NCBI GenBank assembly: GCA_963843805.1
Contig: CAWJLY010000009.1
Span: forward strand, 124,001 to 188,000
Reading direction: 5' to 3'
Source of the DNA: Ideonella_A sp963843805
GTDB taxonomy: Bacteria > Pseudomonadota > Gammaproteobacteria > Burkholderiales > Burkholderiaceae_C
Length of the DNA: 64,000 nt
The notes below the pieces were generated by a model. The model was given only the letters and a program-made list of their open reading frames with translations. It searched no databases and was not told where the DNA came from. Positions 8,896 to 16,915 of this stretch are shown piece after piece. A program made the translations under genes and the position numbers. Each line of letters begins with the position of its first letter. Positions within the stretch are counted from its first letter, which is position 1.

Positions 8896-10158
8896 TCAGC
8901 CGAACAGTCTGAACTGCCTGAAATCGGTAACGGACGGCTGACCGGCGAAGCGTGTCCGCAGCGTCAGTGGCCCGGCGATGATGGCGGTGTAGTCGTAATC
9001 GCTGGCGCGTTCACCCGCCATCAGGTACTGGAAATGCAGGCGAAAGCGGTCGCGTCGGATCTGCGCATAACGCTCGGCTGCAAACATCTCGGCGAAGCGC
9101 GGCGACAGCAGCCGAGGATGATCAGGCCGCTGCGCCTCGACGCCGGCCGCTGCGACCGGATCGGTCAGTGCAAAGCAGCATCCGTCGGGCGGGGCGGTGA
9201 AATCGACCCAGTCGATGGCCGGATCGGCAGCGATGACTGCCAGTTCATCCCGGAAACGTTGTGCCGTCGGCAGGCTGCTGAGCAAGGGCGACCACTGGCC
9301 GAGGGTCAGCAGCGACAGCGTCGGGCCCCGCTTGCTCAGTGACGGGTCGAACATCAGCGCGCGGGCGAGTGCTGTCGTCGCCATGATGCTGCCGGAGCTG
9401 TGGGCGACGATCAACACTTCGTCGACTGCCGGTGTCACCTGCAGCTGGTCGACGATCCGCCGGGCGAAGTGATCGAGCCGATCGTCCAGCGCTGGGCAGC
9501 CGCGGGTTCCCTGCAGACCGGTGAAGGCGTAGCTGCGCAGCAGCCACCGCACGTTCATCTTCCGTTCCAGCCAAAGCGCCAGGCCGGTGGCGCCGGCGAT
9601 CAAGGCGATGCCGGCCGTCATCGCTGGCACCAGCGCCCCCGTGCCGGCGGCGAGCCCACGCGCCAGCAGCCAGGCCGCCGGCACGGTCAGCAGCAGGCCG
9701 ATCAGCAGCAGGAACGGCAGGAACAGAACCACAACCGGTGGCCAGGCGAGCTTCAGCATGGTGCCCATGGCGCCGGTGCGCAAATACAGCCACGTGGTCT
9801 GAACCAGTTTCCATGCGAGCACGGCCGGGTTGCGCGTCCAGTGGCTGCGCACGATGTCGTCCCAGCGCAAAAACTCGAACGTCGTCTCGACGTCGGCATG
9901 GCCGTCGGTTGGCGCCGAGAAGTGATTCAGCGTCCAGATCGACGAATGCGCTGCGGCTCGGCGCCGGCCGCCGACCTCGACGCGGTAGCCACCGACGACG
10001 CCGGCCAGCTCCGCCTGTTCGGCGAACAGTCGGTGGTAATACGCCGGCCCTTTCGGATCGAAGCCGCTGACATAGAACACATGACGGCGCCGAACCCTGC
10101 CGGACGAAGACGAACTCGCGCTCGCGGCTGACGGCGCGTCAGCGAATGGTCTGCTCAT
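8896..10158 (-). CDS. Membrane-associated alpha/beta-hydrolase-like protein (paralogue A)
   Basis: The 420-residue protein has an N-terminal RRRHVFYVSGFDPKGPAYYH segment, a hydrophobic hairpin of two probable membrane helices (about 137-168 and 172-196), and then a hydrolase-like half. The nucleophile elbow is A-H-S-S-G at 252-256 with Ser254. A DWVDFTAP motif lies near 316 and an H-P-R-L-L-S-P-R-F motif near 347. It is clearly paralogous to the protein at 11981-13246, which keeps the canonical GHSVG. It is the last gene of a minus-strand operon and its start overlaps the small membrane-protein gene by 20 bp. An esterase, acyltransferase or lipase role on a lipid product is inferred from context only. 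Confidence 0.65.
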   Translation of the reverse strand: MSRPFADAPSAASASSSSSGRVRRRHVFYVSGFDPKGPAYYHRLFAEQAELAGVVGGYRVEVGGRRRAAAHSSIWTLNHFSAPTDGHADVETTFEFLRWDDIVRSHWTRNPAVLAWKLVQTTWLYLRTGAMGTMLKLAWPPVVVLFLPFLLLIGLLLTVPAAWLLARGLAAGTGALVPAMTAGIALIAGATGLALWLERKMNVRWLLRSYAFTGLQGTRGCPALDDRLDHFARRIVDQLQVTPAVDEVLIVAHSSGSIMATTALARALMFDPSLSKRGPTLSLLTLGQWSPLLSSLPTAQRFRDELAVIAADPAIDWVDFTAPPDGCCFALTDPVAAAGVEAQRPDHPRLLSPRFAEMFAAERYAQIRRDRFRLHFQYLMAGERASDYDYTAIIAGPLTLRTRFAGQPSVTDFRQFRLFG

Positions 10159-10486
10159 GCAGACCTTTCTGCAGAATCAGGTCGACCACCACCTGCTCGC
10201 GCTTGTTGGCGCGTTGGCAATGGTTGGTCTGGAACAGGTTGGCGATGCGAATTACCCACGGTGCCCACCAGCGGCGCTCGCGTTCTCGCCAGGCGTGTGA
10301 CGATACCGACTCCCAGGCATAACCGTTGAAAACCGTGGCGTTGACAAAATGGTCGAGTGCGCGCACGCCTTGACGGCCGCGTTCGGCCTTGCCGAACAGG
10401 CCGACCCACCACAGGATCAGATAACCGAACAGCGCCAGCGGCACCACGGCGGTCATCAACAAAAAACCGGCCAGCCGTTCTTTCAT
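10139..10486 (-). CDS. Small membrane protein of unknown function in the P450 operon
   Basis: A 115-residue product starting MKERLAGFLLMTAVVPLALF, with one strong hydrophobic helix (about 6-33) followed by a basic, Trp-rich segment (WRERERRWWAPWVIRIANLF) and a charged tail. The ATG at 10486 overlaps the P450 stop by 4 bp (ATGA) and its own stop lies inside the next gene, so it is translationally coupled on both sides. I do not recognise the family. A membrane anchor or partner for the P450 or hydrolase is possible but unproven. Confidence 0.6.
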   Translation of the reverse strand: MKERLAGFLLMTAVVPLALFGYLILWWVGLFGKAERGRQGVRALDHFVNATVFNGYAWESVSSHAWRERERRWWAPWVIRIANLFQTNHCQRANKREQVVVDLILQKGLHEQTIR

Positions 10487-11973
10487 CGTTTGAATACCCG
10501 TAAGCGAACGCCGTTGGCCGAGCGGATGGTGATCCGCCCGACCGGTTCGGGCGATTGTCCGGGCACTGGTTCGAAGCGGTAGCGTTGCGCCAGCATCGCC
10601 AGCAGCAAGGTGGCTTCCTGCAGCGCGAAGCTCGCACCGATGCACACGCGCGGCCCGATGCCGAATGGCAGGTAGGCCGTTTTCGCCGATTCGCGGCCGG
10701 CGGCGGTGTCGAAGCGATCGGGGTCGAAGGCGTCGGGATGCGACCACAGTTCGCGATGGCGGTGGATCAGCCAGGGCGAAATCACCACCGAGGCGCCGGC
10801 CGGGATGGCCTTGTCGCGCATGCGGTCGCCAGCCACCGCCTCACGGGTCAGGAAGCCGACCGGCGGGAACAGCCGCAGCGTTTCTCGGAACACCTGGCGC
10901 ACCAGGGCCAGCTCGCGCAGATCGGCTGCTTCAGGTGTGCGTTTGCCCAGCACCCGATCGACTTCGGCCTGCACCCGCTGCTGCACATCGGGCGCATTGG
11001 CCAGCAGATGAAGTGCCCAGGTCAACGCGCTGGCCGACGTTTCGTGGCCGGCCAGGAACAGCACGGCGACCTGGTCGAGTGTCTCTTCGAACGACATCGA
11101 CTCGCCGTTGCCTGGGTCGACGGCGTCGAGCAGCGCTTCGAGGATGTCGCGCGGCTTTGCGTCATCCGCAATCGCAGGCGGGGCAGCGGCGCCTTGCGAT
11201 GGTGCACGGTGGCGCTCGAAGCGGGGCCGGATCAACTGACCGAGCAGGTCGCGGATTTCGGCGGCGGCCACTCGGCTGCGTCTGACTTGCCAGAACGGCA
11301 CCAGCAGCGGCAGCAGCCACTTCAGCCCGTAGATCAACGGCAGTGACAGGCGCGGTGCCAGTTGCTGGAATTCGGCGAAGGCGCTGAAGATGCGGCGCGC
11401 CTGCTCGCCTTCCATCGGTTTGGACAGGATGGTGCGGAAGATGATGTCGCCGGTGACATGGGTCATCTCGATCTCCAGATCGTGCGATTCGCCGTCCGGC
11501 AATCGGTCGAGCCGCGAAACGAGCGCGAGCGCCGCCTGCAGCATCAAGGGGAATGCGACGGCGATGCGAGCGCTCGCGAACGCCGGATTCATCATCTTGC
11601 GTTGGCGCTGCCAAAGCGCGCCGTTGGTGGTGATCAGGCTGGCGCCCAGCAAGGGTTGCAGCGCCTTGTCGAGCAGCCGGTGTTTCGGATAGTTGTCGAT
11701 GGCATCGTCCATCACGTGCCGCACCCATGTCGGTTGATTGACCATGTAGACATGGTTGCCGAACAGGTGGACCTCGCCCATCTTCATCCGGTAGCTGCGC
11801 TCGAACAGGCTGTGCAGCCACGAATGGCGGGCGCGGAAAAACAGCGACCAGCTCGGCACCTTGCCGGCACGCGGCGCCGGATAGGCGGGACAGAACAGCG
11901 CCGGCTCGCCTCGCGCCGAGTCGGCGGAGTGATGAGCCGCGCTGTGCGGGCAGGCTGGCGTGCGAGTCGGCAT
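10483..11973 (-). CDS. Cytochrome P450 monooxygenase
   Basis: From ATG 11973 the protein is 496 residues, with all P450 landmarks. The C-helix W-x-x-x-R is at 121-125 (WQRQRKMMNP), the I-helix A-G-H-E-T-S at 308-313, the ExxR pair at Glu364/Arg367, and the heme loop FGIGPRVCIG with Cys444 as thiolate ligand. The sequence pattern (FPPVGFLTREA, PFGIGPRVCIGASFAL) looks like the CYP4/CYP102-type fatty-acid hydroxylase clan rather than camphor-type P450s. No reductase or ferredoxin domain is fused and none is encoded nearby. The gene starts 7 bp after the upstream hydrolase stop and overlaps the next gene by 4 bp. A lipid-tail hydroxylase role is an inference from clan and neighbours. Confidence 0.9.
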   Translation of the reverse strand: MPTRTPACPHSAAHHSADSARGEPALFCPAYPAPRAGKVPSWSLFFRARHSWLHSLFERSYRMKMGEVHLFGNHVYMVNQPTWVRHVMDDAIDNYPKHRLLDKALQPLLGASLITTNGALWQRQRKMMNPAFASARIAVAFPLMLQAALALVSRLDRLPDGESHDLEIEMTHVTGDIIFRTILSKPMEGEQARRIFSAFAEFQQLAPRLSLPLIYGLKWLLPLLVPFWQVRRSRVAAAEIRDLLGQLIRPRFERHRAPSQGAAAPPAIADDAKPRDILEALLDAVDPGNGESMSFEETLDQVAVLFLAGHETSASALTWALHLLANAPDVQQRVQAEVDRVLGKRTPEAADLRELALVRQVFRETLRLFPPVGFLTREAVAGDRMRDKAIPAGASVVISPWLIHRHRELWSHPDAFDPDRFDTAAGRESAKTAYLPFGIGPRVCIGASFALQEATLLLAMLAQRYRFEPVPGQSPEPVGRITIRSANGVRLRVFKR

Positions 11974-11980
11974 CAGCGAA

Positions 11981-13246
11981 CTATTCTTGAGCTTCGCTTC
12001 GAGCGGAAGCGGCGTGCCTTGCCGAATCGGCGGCGTTGCCATCCTTCTCGAAGCGCGCCCGCAGCGTCTGCGGCCCGGTGGTAATCGCGAAATAGTCGTA
12101 GCGCCCGGGGTATTCCGATGCCATCAGATATTGCATGTGAACCCGAAATCGGTTGCGTTTCAGTCGAGCATAGCCGGCGTTCGAAAACAGCAGATGAAAC
12201 CGTGGCGACAGCAGCCGCGGGTGCCAGCCGGTCGCGGCGGGCTGCAAACCGGCGGCCGTCACCGGATCCACCTGCGGAAAGGCGGCCCAATCGATCGGCG
12301 CGGTGATGTCCAGCCAATCCACTGGCGATGCTGCCACGCGTTGCAGATCGCGGCGGAAGCCAACTGCCCCGCTCAGCGAGCTGAGCAGCGGCATGCAATG
12401 GCCCAGACTGAGCAAGGCAATGGCCGGCGCGCGCCGCACGTTGTCCTGAGCGAGAGCGTCATCGGCACCCTGCAGAGCGAATACTTTGGCCAGCATGCTG
12501 ACCGCCAGATTGGCCCCGACGCTGTGTCCGACGACCAGGATTTCGTCTGGTGAATCCTCGCCTTCGGCGCTGGCGACAGCAGTGATTCGTTTTGCGAATT
12601 CGTCGAGTCGGCGATCGAGGTCAGGCACTGCGTCCGTTGTCTGCTGGTGCGCAAATCGCACCAGCCGCAACAGCCAGGTGATCTGGATCCGCTGAACCAG
12701 CGTACAGCCGACGCCGAACAGCAAGGCGGCCAGCAACGCGCCGATCGCCGCCGAGGCCGGCACGGACATCGCGGTTGCCGCATGGATCGCCGAGGCGAGC
12801 CCAAGCCCTGCGGCAGCGGCGACCACTGCGCCTGTCGCCAGCACCAGCAGGGGAAAGAGGGCGGCATAGACAGGCGGCCTGAACAGCCGGTACATGCGCT
12901 GGACCGCGCCGTCGCGCAGTCCGAAGCCGACCGTTGCTGCGCCGTCCACCAACACCTTCCAGGCCGACTTGGCCCAGTGCCTGGCGACGATGTCGTGCCA
13001 TTCCAGCAATTCGTAGATGTTGCGCACGCTGCCGTCTGAGGTGTGTGTGGTTGCCGTCCACGCCGTGCTGTTGCCGGTCGGCCGGCTGCGCTCTGCAGAG
13101 ACCTCCAGCTTTGCGCCCGAAACCGCAGCCTGGCGACGCGCCTGGCTGCGATACAGGGCGTGGTAGTAGCGCGGGCTCTTGCGGTCGAAGCCGGCCACAA
13201 AAAAGACATGGCGGCGCCTGACAGCAGAAGTCTGGGCAATCGGCAT
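11981..13246 (-). CDS. Membrane-associated alpha/beta-hydrolase-like protein (paralogue B)
   Basis: The 421-residue protein shares the architecture of the gene at 8896-10158. It opens with RRRHVFFVAGFDRKSPRYYH, has two likely membrane helices (about 125-152 and 160-183), and then a hydrolase half with the nucleophile elbow GHSVG at 240-244 (Ser242). The DWLDITAPIDW and HPRLLSPRFH blocks match those of its paralogue. It starts 3 bp after the UGT-type glycosyltransferase stop and ends 7 bp before the P450 start, so the genes are almost certainly co-transcribed. I could not place it in a named family beyond the alpha/beta-hydrolase fold. Esterase or acyltransferase activity is a guess from context. 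Confidence 0.65.
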   Translation of the reverse strand: MPIAQTSAVRRRHVFFVAGFDRKSPRYYHALYRSQARRQAAVSGAKLEVSAERSRPTGNSTAWTATTHTSDGSVRNIYELLEWHDIVARHWAKSAWKVLVDGAATVGFGLRDGAVQRMYRLFRPPVYAALFPLLVLATGAVVAAAAGLGLASAIHAATAMSVPASAAIGALLAALLFGVGCTLVQRIQITWLLRLVRFAHQQTTDAVPDLDRRLDEFAKRITAVASAEGEDSPDEILVVGHSVGANLAVSMLAKVFALQGADDALAQDNVRRAPAIALLSLGHCMPLLSSLSGAVGFRRDLQRVAASPVDWLDITAPIDWAAFPQVDPVTAAGLQPAATGWHPRLLSPRFHLLFSNAGYARLKRNRFRVHMQYLMASEYPGRYDYFAITTGPQTLRARFEKDGNAADSARHAASARSEAQE

Positions 13247-13249
13247 TGC

Positions 13250-14506
13250 TCAGGCCATCGATTCGATTGCGCTGCACAACTGCGGCAATGCACTGCTCCG
13301 CAGGCGCTCCTGGCAGGCCGACAGGGCGGCGTCAGGCAATTCCTGCAGGTGCCGAAGGCTGGTCGCCAGGCGCTCGGCGTCGAATCGCTGCGGGCGCAAG
13401 GCGGCACCAACCCCCAGCCGCAGCACACATTCGGCATTGTCGAACTGGTCGTAGGCCATCGGCATCAACAACTGCGGGATGCCGGCGCGCATGGCCTGGG
13501 CACAACTGCCGATGCCACCATGGTGGACCAGAGCCCGCGAACGCGCCAGCAGATGGCCGAACGGCAGGTACGGCGCCGAGACGACGCCGGCCGGCAACCT
13601 CGCCGGCAACTGGGATGCGTCCTCGGCAAGCAAGATGGCGCGCAGACCCAGTCGCGAACAGGCCGTGGTTGCCGATTCGAAGAAAGCCGATGCGTGCCGC
13701 ATGGCAGTACCTGGCATGAAGACCACGGGCATCTCGCCAGCATGCAAAAAATGTTCGATCGAATCGGGCAGACGGTCGGCGGCCTGGTCATTCGCGATCT
13801 CGTCGAACAAGGGGAAGCCGCCGTAAGTCAGCTTTGTCGGCCAGCCGGCGCGGCGCGGCGCAAACCACTCCGGGAACAACGTCAGCGCGCCGTCGGGCGA
13901 AAACATCCATTCACCGAAGATGCTGGTGTGGGCGGGGGGCGCGCTGGCGCCCAGTCGCTTCGCCTGATCTTGCAGCGTTGGCACCGCCATCGGATGCAAC
14001 TTGTGGTGATCGAGCGCTCGCCAGGCCAGCCGGATCAAAGATCGGGGTGTGCCTCGCGGCAATCGCCAATGCGCCATCGTCAACGGCGCAGCGTCACTGC
14101 GCGGGATCGCTGGTGCGGTGATTGCCGAAATCAGCCGCACGCCGAGCAGGTCGCGCGCCAGGCGCGCGCCGAACATGGTCGGCGGTGCAACGACGGTGCA
14201 CGAGCCGTGGGCGGCAATCTGCTCGATATGGCGGAATGTCGGCTCGATGGCCGGGGCCAACATGGCACGCCAGAACACACCCAGCCCCTTGATCGGATGC
14301 CACAGATTCGGGTTGGCCGTGGCCGCCGACAAATCGACGGCTGAGCCAGCTGAAGCAAATTCGATCCCGTTGCGCTCGACGATGGATTGAAAGTCCGGGT
14401 TGCAGATCAGCGTGACCCGGTGGCCGCGCTGCAGCAACGCACGCCCGATCGCGATGAAGGGATGCACATCGCCCAGACTGCCAACGCTTGCCAACACGAC
14501 ATGCAT
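13250..14506 (-). CDS. UGT-type glycosyltransferase (GT1 / rhamnosyltransferase-like)
   Basis: The 418-residue protein starts MHVVLASVGSLGDVHPFIAI, the N-terminal acceptor-site signature of the MGT/UGT superfamily (G-S-x-G-D-x-H-P). The C-terminal donor domain has VVFMPGTAMRHASAFF near 261, LLARSRALVHHGG at 319-331 and PMAYDQFDNAE at 349-359, the bacterial form of the UGT signature. Family members glycosylate small hydrophobic acceptors such as hydroxy fatty acids, sterols, carotenoids and macrolides. It is the first gene of the five-gene minus-strand operon with a P450 and two hydrolase-like proteins, suggesting glycosylation of a P450-hydroxylated lipid. No obvious ribosome binding site precedes the ATG. 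Confidence 0.85.
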   Translation of the reverse strand: MHVVLASVGSLGDVHPFIAIGRALLQRGHRVTLICNPDFQSIVERNGIEFASAGSAVDLSAATANPNLWHPIKGLGVFWRAMLAPAIEPTFRHIEQIAAHGSCTVVAPPTMFGARLARDLLGVRLISAITAPAIPRSDAAPLTMAHWRLPRGTPRSLIRLAWRALDHHKLHPMAVPTLQDQAKRLGASAPPAHTSIFGEWMFSPDGALTLFPEWFAPRRAGWPTKLTYGGFPLFDEIANDQAADRLPDSIEHFLHAGEMPVVFMPGTAMRHASAFFESATTACSRLGLRAILLAEDASQLPARLPAGVVSAPYLPFGHLLARSRALVHHGGIGSCAQAMRAGIPQLLMPMAYDQFDNAECVLRLGVGAALRPQRFDAERLATSLRHLQELPDAALSACQERLRSSALPQLCSAIESMA

Positions 14507-14604
14507 CGGTCAGACGGGCCTTGACTGGCGGGAAAGGTGGCGAATCAAGTGCGCTTCTGGAAGCCCGGGGCCTTGATTGTGCACAGCGGATCTGGCCGTG
14601 CGGA

Positions 14605-14631
14605 CAAGAAAAATCGCGCCCGCAGGCGCGA
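14605..14631 (-). terminator. Rho-independent terminator of the glycine-zipper lipoprotein gene
   Basis: A perfect 8-bp stem (ATCGCGCC at 14612-14619 with GGCGCGAT at 14624-14631, 4-nt loop) is followed, on the minus strand, by TTTTCTT. It lies about 40 bp beyond the stop of the gene at 14672-15145, the position and shape expected of an intrinsic terminator. Confidence 0.75.
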
Positions 14632-14671
14632 TCGTCGTGACGAGCGACCGAAGGGCTCGACAGCGCGAGCT

Positions 14672-15145
14672 TCAGCCGCGTCCGGGCGAACGCGTTACCC
14701 GGGCCTTGCCACCCGTCGTGACGATGACCACCGGATCGCCGACATAGAGGCGCTCGTTGCCAACCGCCTGCACAATCGCACGGCGTTCGCCATTGCGCAA
14801 TTGAACCAGCACCTCGACCGCTTCTTCGCGGGTGGTATTGCGTTCGACGGCGTTGCCGATCACCGCGCCTGCCACTGCGCCCAGCACGCCGACGATGGCG
14901 CTCTCGCGATGTCCGCCAACCGACGAGCCGGCGATGCCGCCGATCACGCCGCCCGACAAGCCGCCAACGCCGCTCTGGCTGCCGTCGACGACAACCGGCC
15001 TGATCGACAGCACGGTGGCGTCCTGCACAACCGACATGCGCTGCGCATCGTTGCGCGAAATGACGTCGGGGCTGGAGGTTGCGCAGGCCGCCAGTGTGCT
15101 GACCAGAGCGAGCGCGAGAAATCGCTTCACGAAAAATGTTGTCAT
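14672..15145 (-). CDS. Glycine-zipper outer-membrane lipoprotein (SlyB/PcP-like)
   Basis: From ATG 15145, preceded by AGGA seven bases upstream, the product is 157 residues. The signal peptide MTTFFVKRFLALALVSTLAAC ends in a lipobox with the Cys at residue 21 (L-A-A-C). A glycine-zipper segment follows (GGLSGGVIGGIAGSSVGG and GVLGAVAGAVIGNAVER), then a short beta domain with V-L-V-Q-L-R-N-G-E. This is the SlyB/PcP/rickettsial 17-kDa antigen architecture, a small envelope-stability lipoprotein. It is monocistronic with its own terminator. Confidence 0.85.
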   Translation of the reverse strand: MTTFFVKRFLALALVSTLAACATSSPDVISRNDAQRMSVVQDATVLSIRPVVVDGSQSGVGGLSGGVIGGIAGSSVGGHRESAIVGVLGAVAGAVIGNAVERNTTREEAVEVLVQLRNGERRAIVQAVGNERLYVGDPVVIVTTGGKARVTRSPGRG

Positions 15146-15315
15146 GTGTTGATCCTGTTTGTCGAAGCGCTTGCCCGTGGAGGGCTGAAGGAAAGCGACC
15201 GTCAAACCGGAATCATGCCGCCGATTCGATGACCTTGCGAGGAACTTTGCCTGTCTTTGCGTGTTGTTGCCGAATTTTGCAGATTTGGCCTGGCCTGCGT
15301 CGATCCGGGCATCGG

Positions 15316-15873
15316 TCAGCCGTGCAGGCGGCTGCTGCGCGGCACGCTGGCAAGCAGAAAGTCCATCTGGTCGGACAAGATCCGTCGGCCGCGCAGGATC
15401 ATGTCCTCGTGCAGACTGGGAACATAAGGCAGGTAGAGCAGCGTCATTCGCGCTTCTTCCGGTTTCCGGTTGCCCTTGTGGCCATTGCAGTTGCGACAGG
15501 CGGTGATGCAGTTCATCCAGCTGTCGTGGCCGCCGCGCGAGGTCGGAACGATGTGTTCACGGGTCAGATCGTCGACCTGGAAGTGGCCACCGCAATAAGC
15601 GCACACAAGTCGGTCACGGGCAAACAACTTGGCATTGGTGAGGGCCGGCGCCTGCCGCCAGGCACGGCTCGGCACCACACCGCGCACTGCGATGATCGGA
15701 TGCACCTCGATTCGCGACTGCAGCCCGCTGACCCGCTGCATGCCGCCACGCAGCACGTAGGACGCCGGCCCGAGCGTCCAGGCAACCCCGTCGCAGGCGT
15801 AGATGATTGCCGCTTCCCGGGCCGAAATCCAGGATTGAGGTCGACCCGAGACATCGAGTTGAAGCACTTCCAT
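15316..15873 (-). CDS. HNH endonuclease
   Basis: The 185-residue protein has an HNH domain in its C-terminal half. The zinc-binding pairs are C91-x-x-C94 and C126-x-x-C129. The catalytic core is E-H-I-V-P (His107), Asn121 in W-M-N-C, and His132 in N-G-H-K. This is the standalone HNH/McrA-like form widespread in proteobacteria. Its substrate is not deducible. No methyltransferase or phage gene adjoins it, so a restriction role is not supported. It is divergent from the TetR gene at 16141. Confidence 0.85.
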   Translation of the reverse strand: MEVLQLDVSGRPQSWISAREAAIIYACDGVAWTLGPASYVLRGGMQRVSGLQSRIEVHPIIAVRGVVPSRAWRQAPALTNAKLFARDRLVCAYCGGHFQVDDLTREHIVPTSRGGHDSWMNCITACRNCNGHKGNRKPEEARMTLLYLPYVPSLHEDMILRGRRILSDQMDFLLASVPRSSRLHG

Positions 15874-16110
15874 GAAAACTCCGCTAGCCAGCCCGTAGCG
15901 TAATCCAAACCGCCTGCGGTGCTCAACGGACGTGAATCTTGCTTGGCGAGCCTTCTGTCGGGCCTCGAAGCGTGATCCATCGATGAGGGATAACCCGCTG
16001 TTTTGAGGACTTCGCTGCGTTTTCTAGGCAGCGGGATCTAGAAATTGGCGTCGAATTGGCCCCGGAATCGATGACCAGAAGATGTCGCCGAGTCGAAAAC
16101 TGTGCAAAAT

Positions 16111-16124
16111 AGAACGATCGTTCT
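16111..16124. promoter_or_regulatory. Perfect palindromic operator upstream of the TetR gene
   Basis: AGAACGATCGTTCT is a perfect 14-bp palindrome placed 16 bp before the GTG at 16141. TetR-family regulators bind such short perfect dyads at their own promoters, and this one precedes a TetR gene followed by beta-oxidation genes. Autoregulation is inferred from position and symmetry. Confidence 0.6.
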
Positions 16125-16140
16125 TTTTACTCCAGCACCG

Positions 16141-16840
16141 GTGGCCGAATCCAACAGTCGATCAATCGCCGCGCCGCAACGCAGCCTGCACAAAGGGCAG
16201 CAGACGCGAAGCGCCATCCTCGAAGCCGCGCTCGGGCCTGTCGTCGCACATGGGCCTGGAGGGCTTGTCGATTGGTGCGCTGGCCGAGGTGATGGGGATG
16301 AGCAAGTCGGGCGTCTTTGCCCATTTCGGCTCGCGCGAGGAACTGCAGATTTCGGTGATCCGCGAATATCACGCCAAATTCGAGGAAGAGGTTTTCTACC
16401 CGGCCATGGCCGATCCGCGCGGCCTGCCGCGGCTGGTTGCCTTGTTCCAACGCTGGGTTCGCCGGGTTGCGGTGGAAATCGATTCGGGCTGCATCTACAT
16501 CAGCGGGGCGGTCGAATTCGACGACCGACCGGGGCCGGTCAGGGATGCGTTGGCGGGGATGGTCCGGGCCTGGCACGACGCGCTGGGCCGCGCAATCGGT
16601 CTGGGCATCGCCGAAGGTCATCTGCGCGCCGATACCGAACCGGCGCAGTTGCTGTTCGAGGTTCACGGCCTGATCCTGGCCTTGCACCATGACGCGAGGT
16701 TCCTGCGCGATGCGCACGCCCTTGGCCGCGCCGGGAAGGCGTTCGACCGGATCATCGCCAGCCACGCCACCGAGGCCGGCAACGCCGCCATCGCGAAGGA
16801 ACAGCCAGGCGCCGGGGGACGCCCACACACGACCTGCTGA
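16141..16840 (+). CDS. TetR-family transcriptional regulator with an apparent +1 frameshift
   Basis: The N-terminus reads LHKGQQTRSAILEAAL in one frame and continues in another as GLSSHMGLEGLSIGALAEVMG-MSKSGVFAHFGSREEL, together forming a textbook TetR helix-turn-helix. The junction is the GGG at 16234-16236, where one extra G breaks the frame. Removing it gives a continuous protein of about 232 residues with a TetR C-terminal ligand domain (DSGCIYISGAVEFDDRPGPV). The GTG at 16141 is preferred because earlier codons of that frame would read through the palindrome at 16111-16124. It sits 75 bp before an acyl-CoA dehydrogenase gene and probably represses the beta-oxidation genes in response to acyl-CoA. 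It is either a sequencing error or a recent inactivation. Confidence 0.75.
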
Positions 16841-16915
16841 TCGCGGAGGCACTCACAGGTGTGCAAAAAGCCCGTCGCCGCTTTCTAGTCTTCATCAAAC
16901 CATCAGGAGTTTTCC

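Noticed and set aside
15316..15873. HNH nuclease as part of a restriction or prophage module
   Set aside because: No methyltransferase, integrase, capsid or terminase gene lies nearby.
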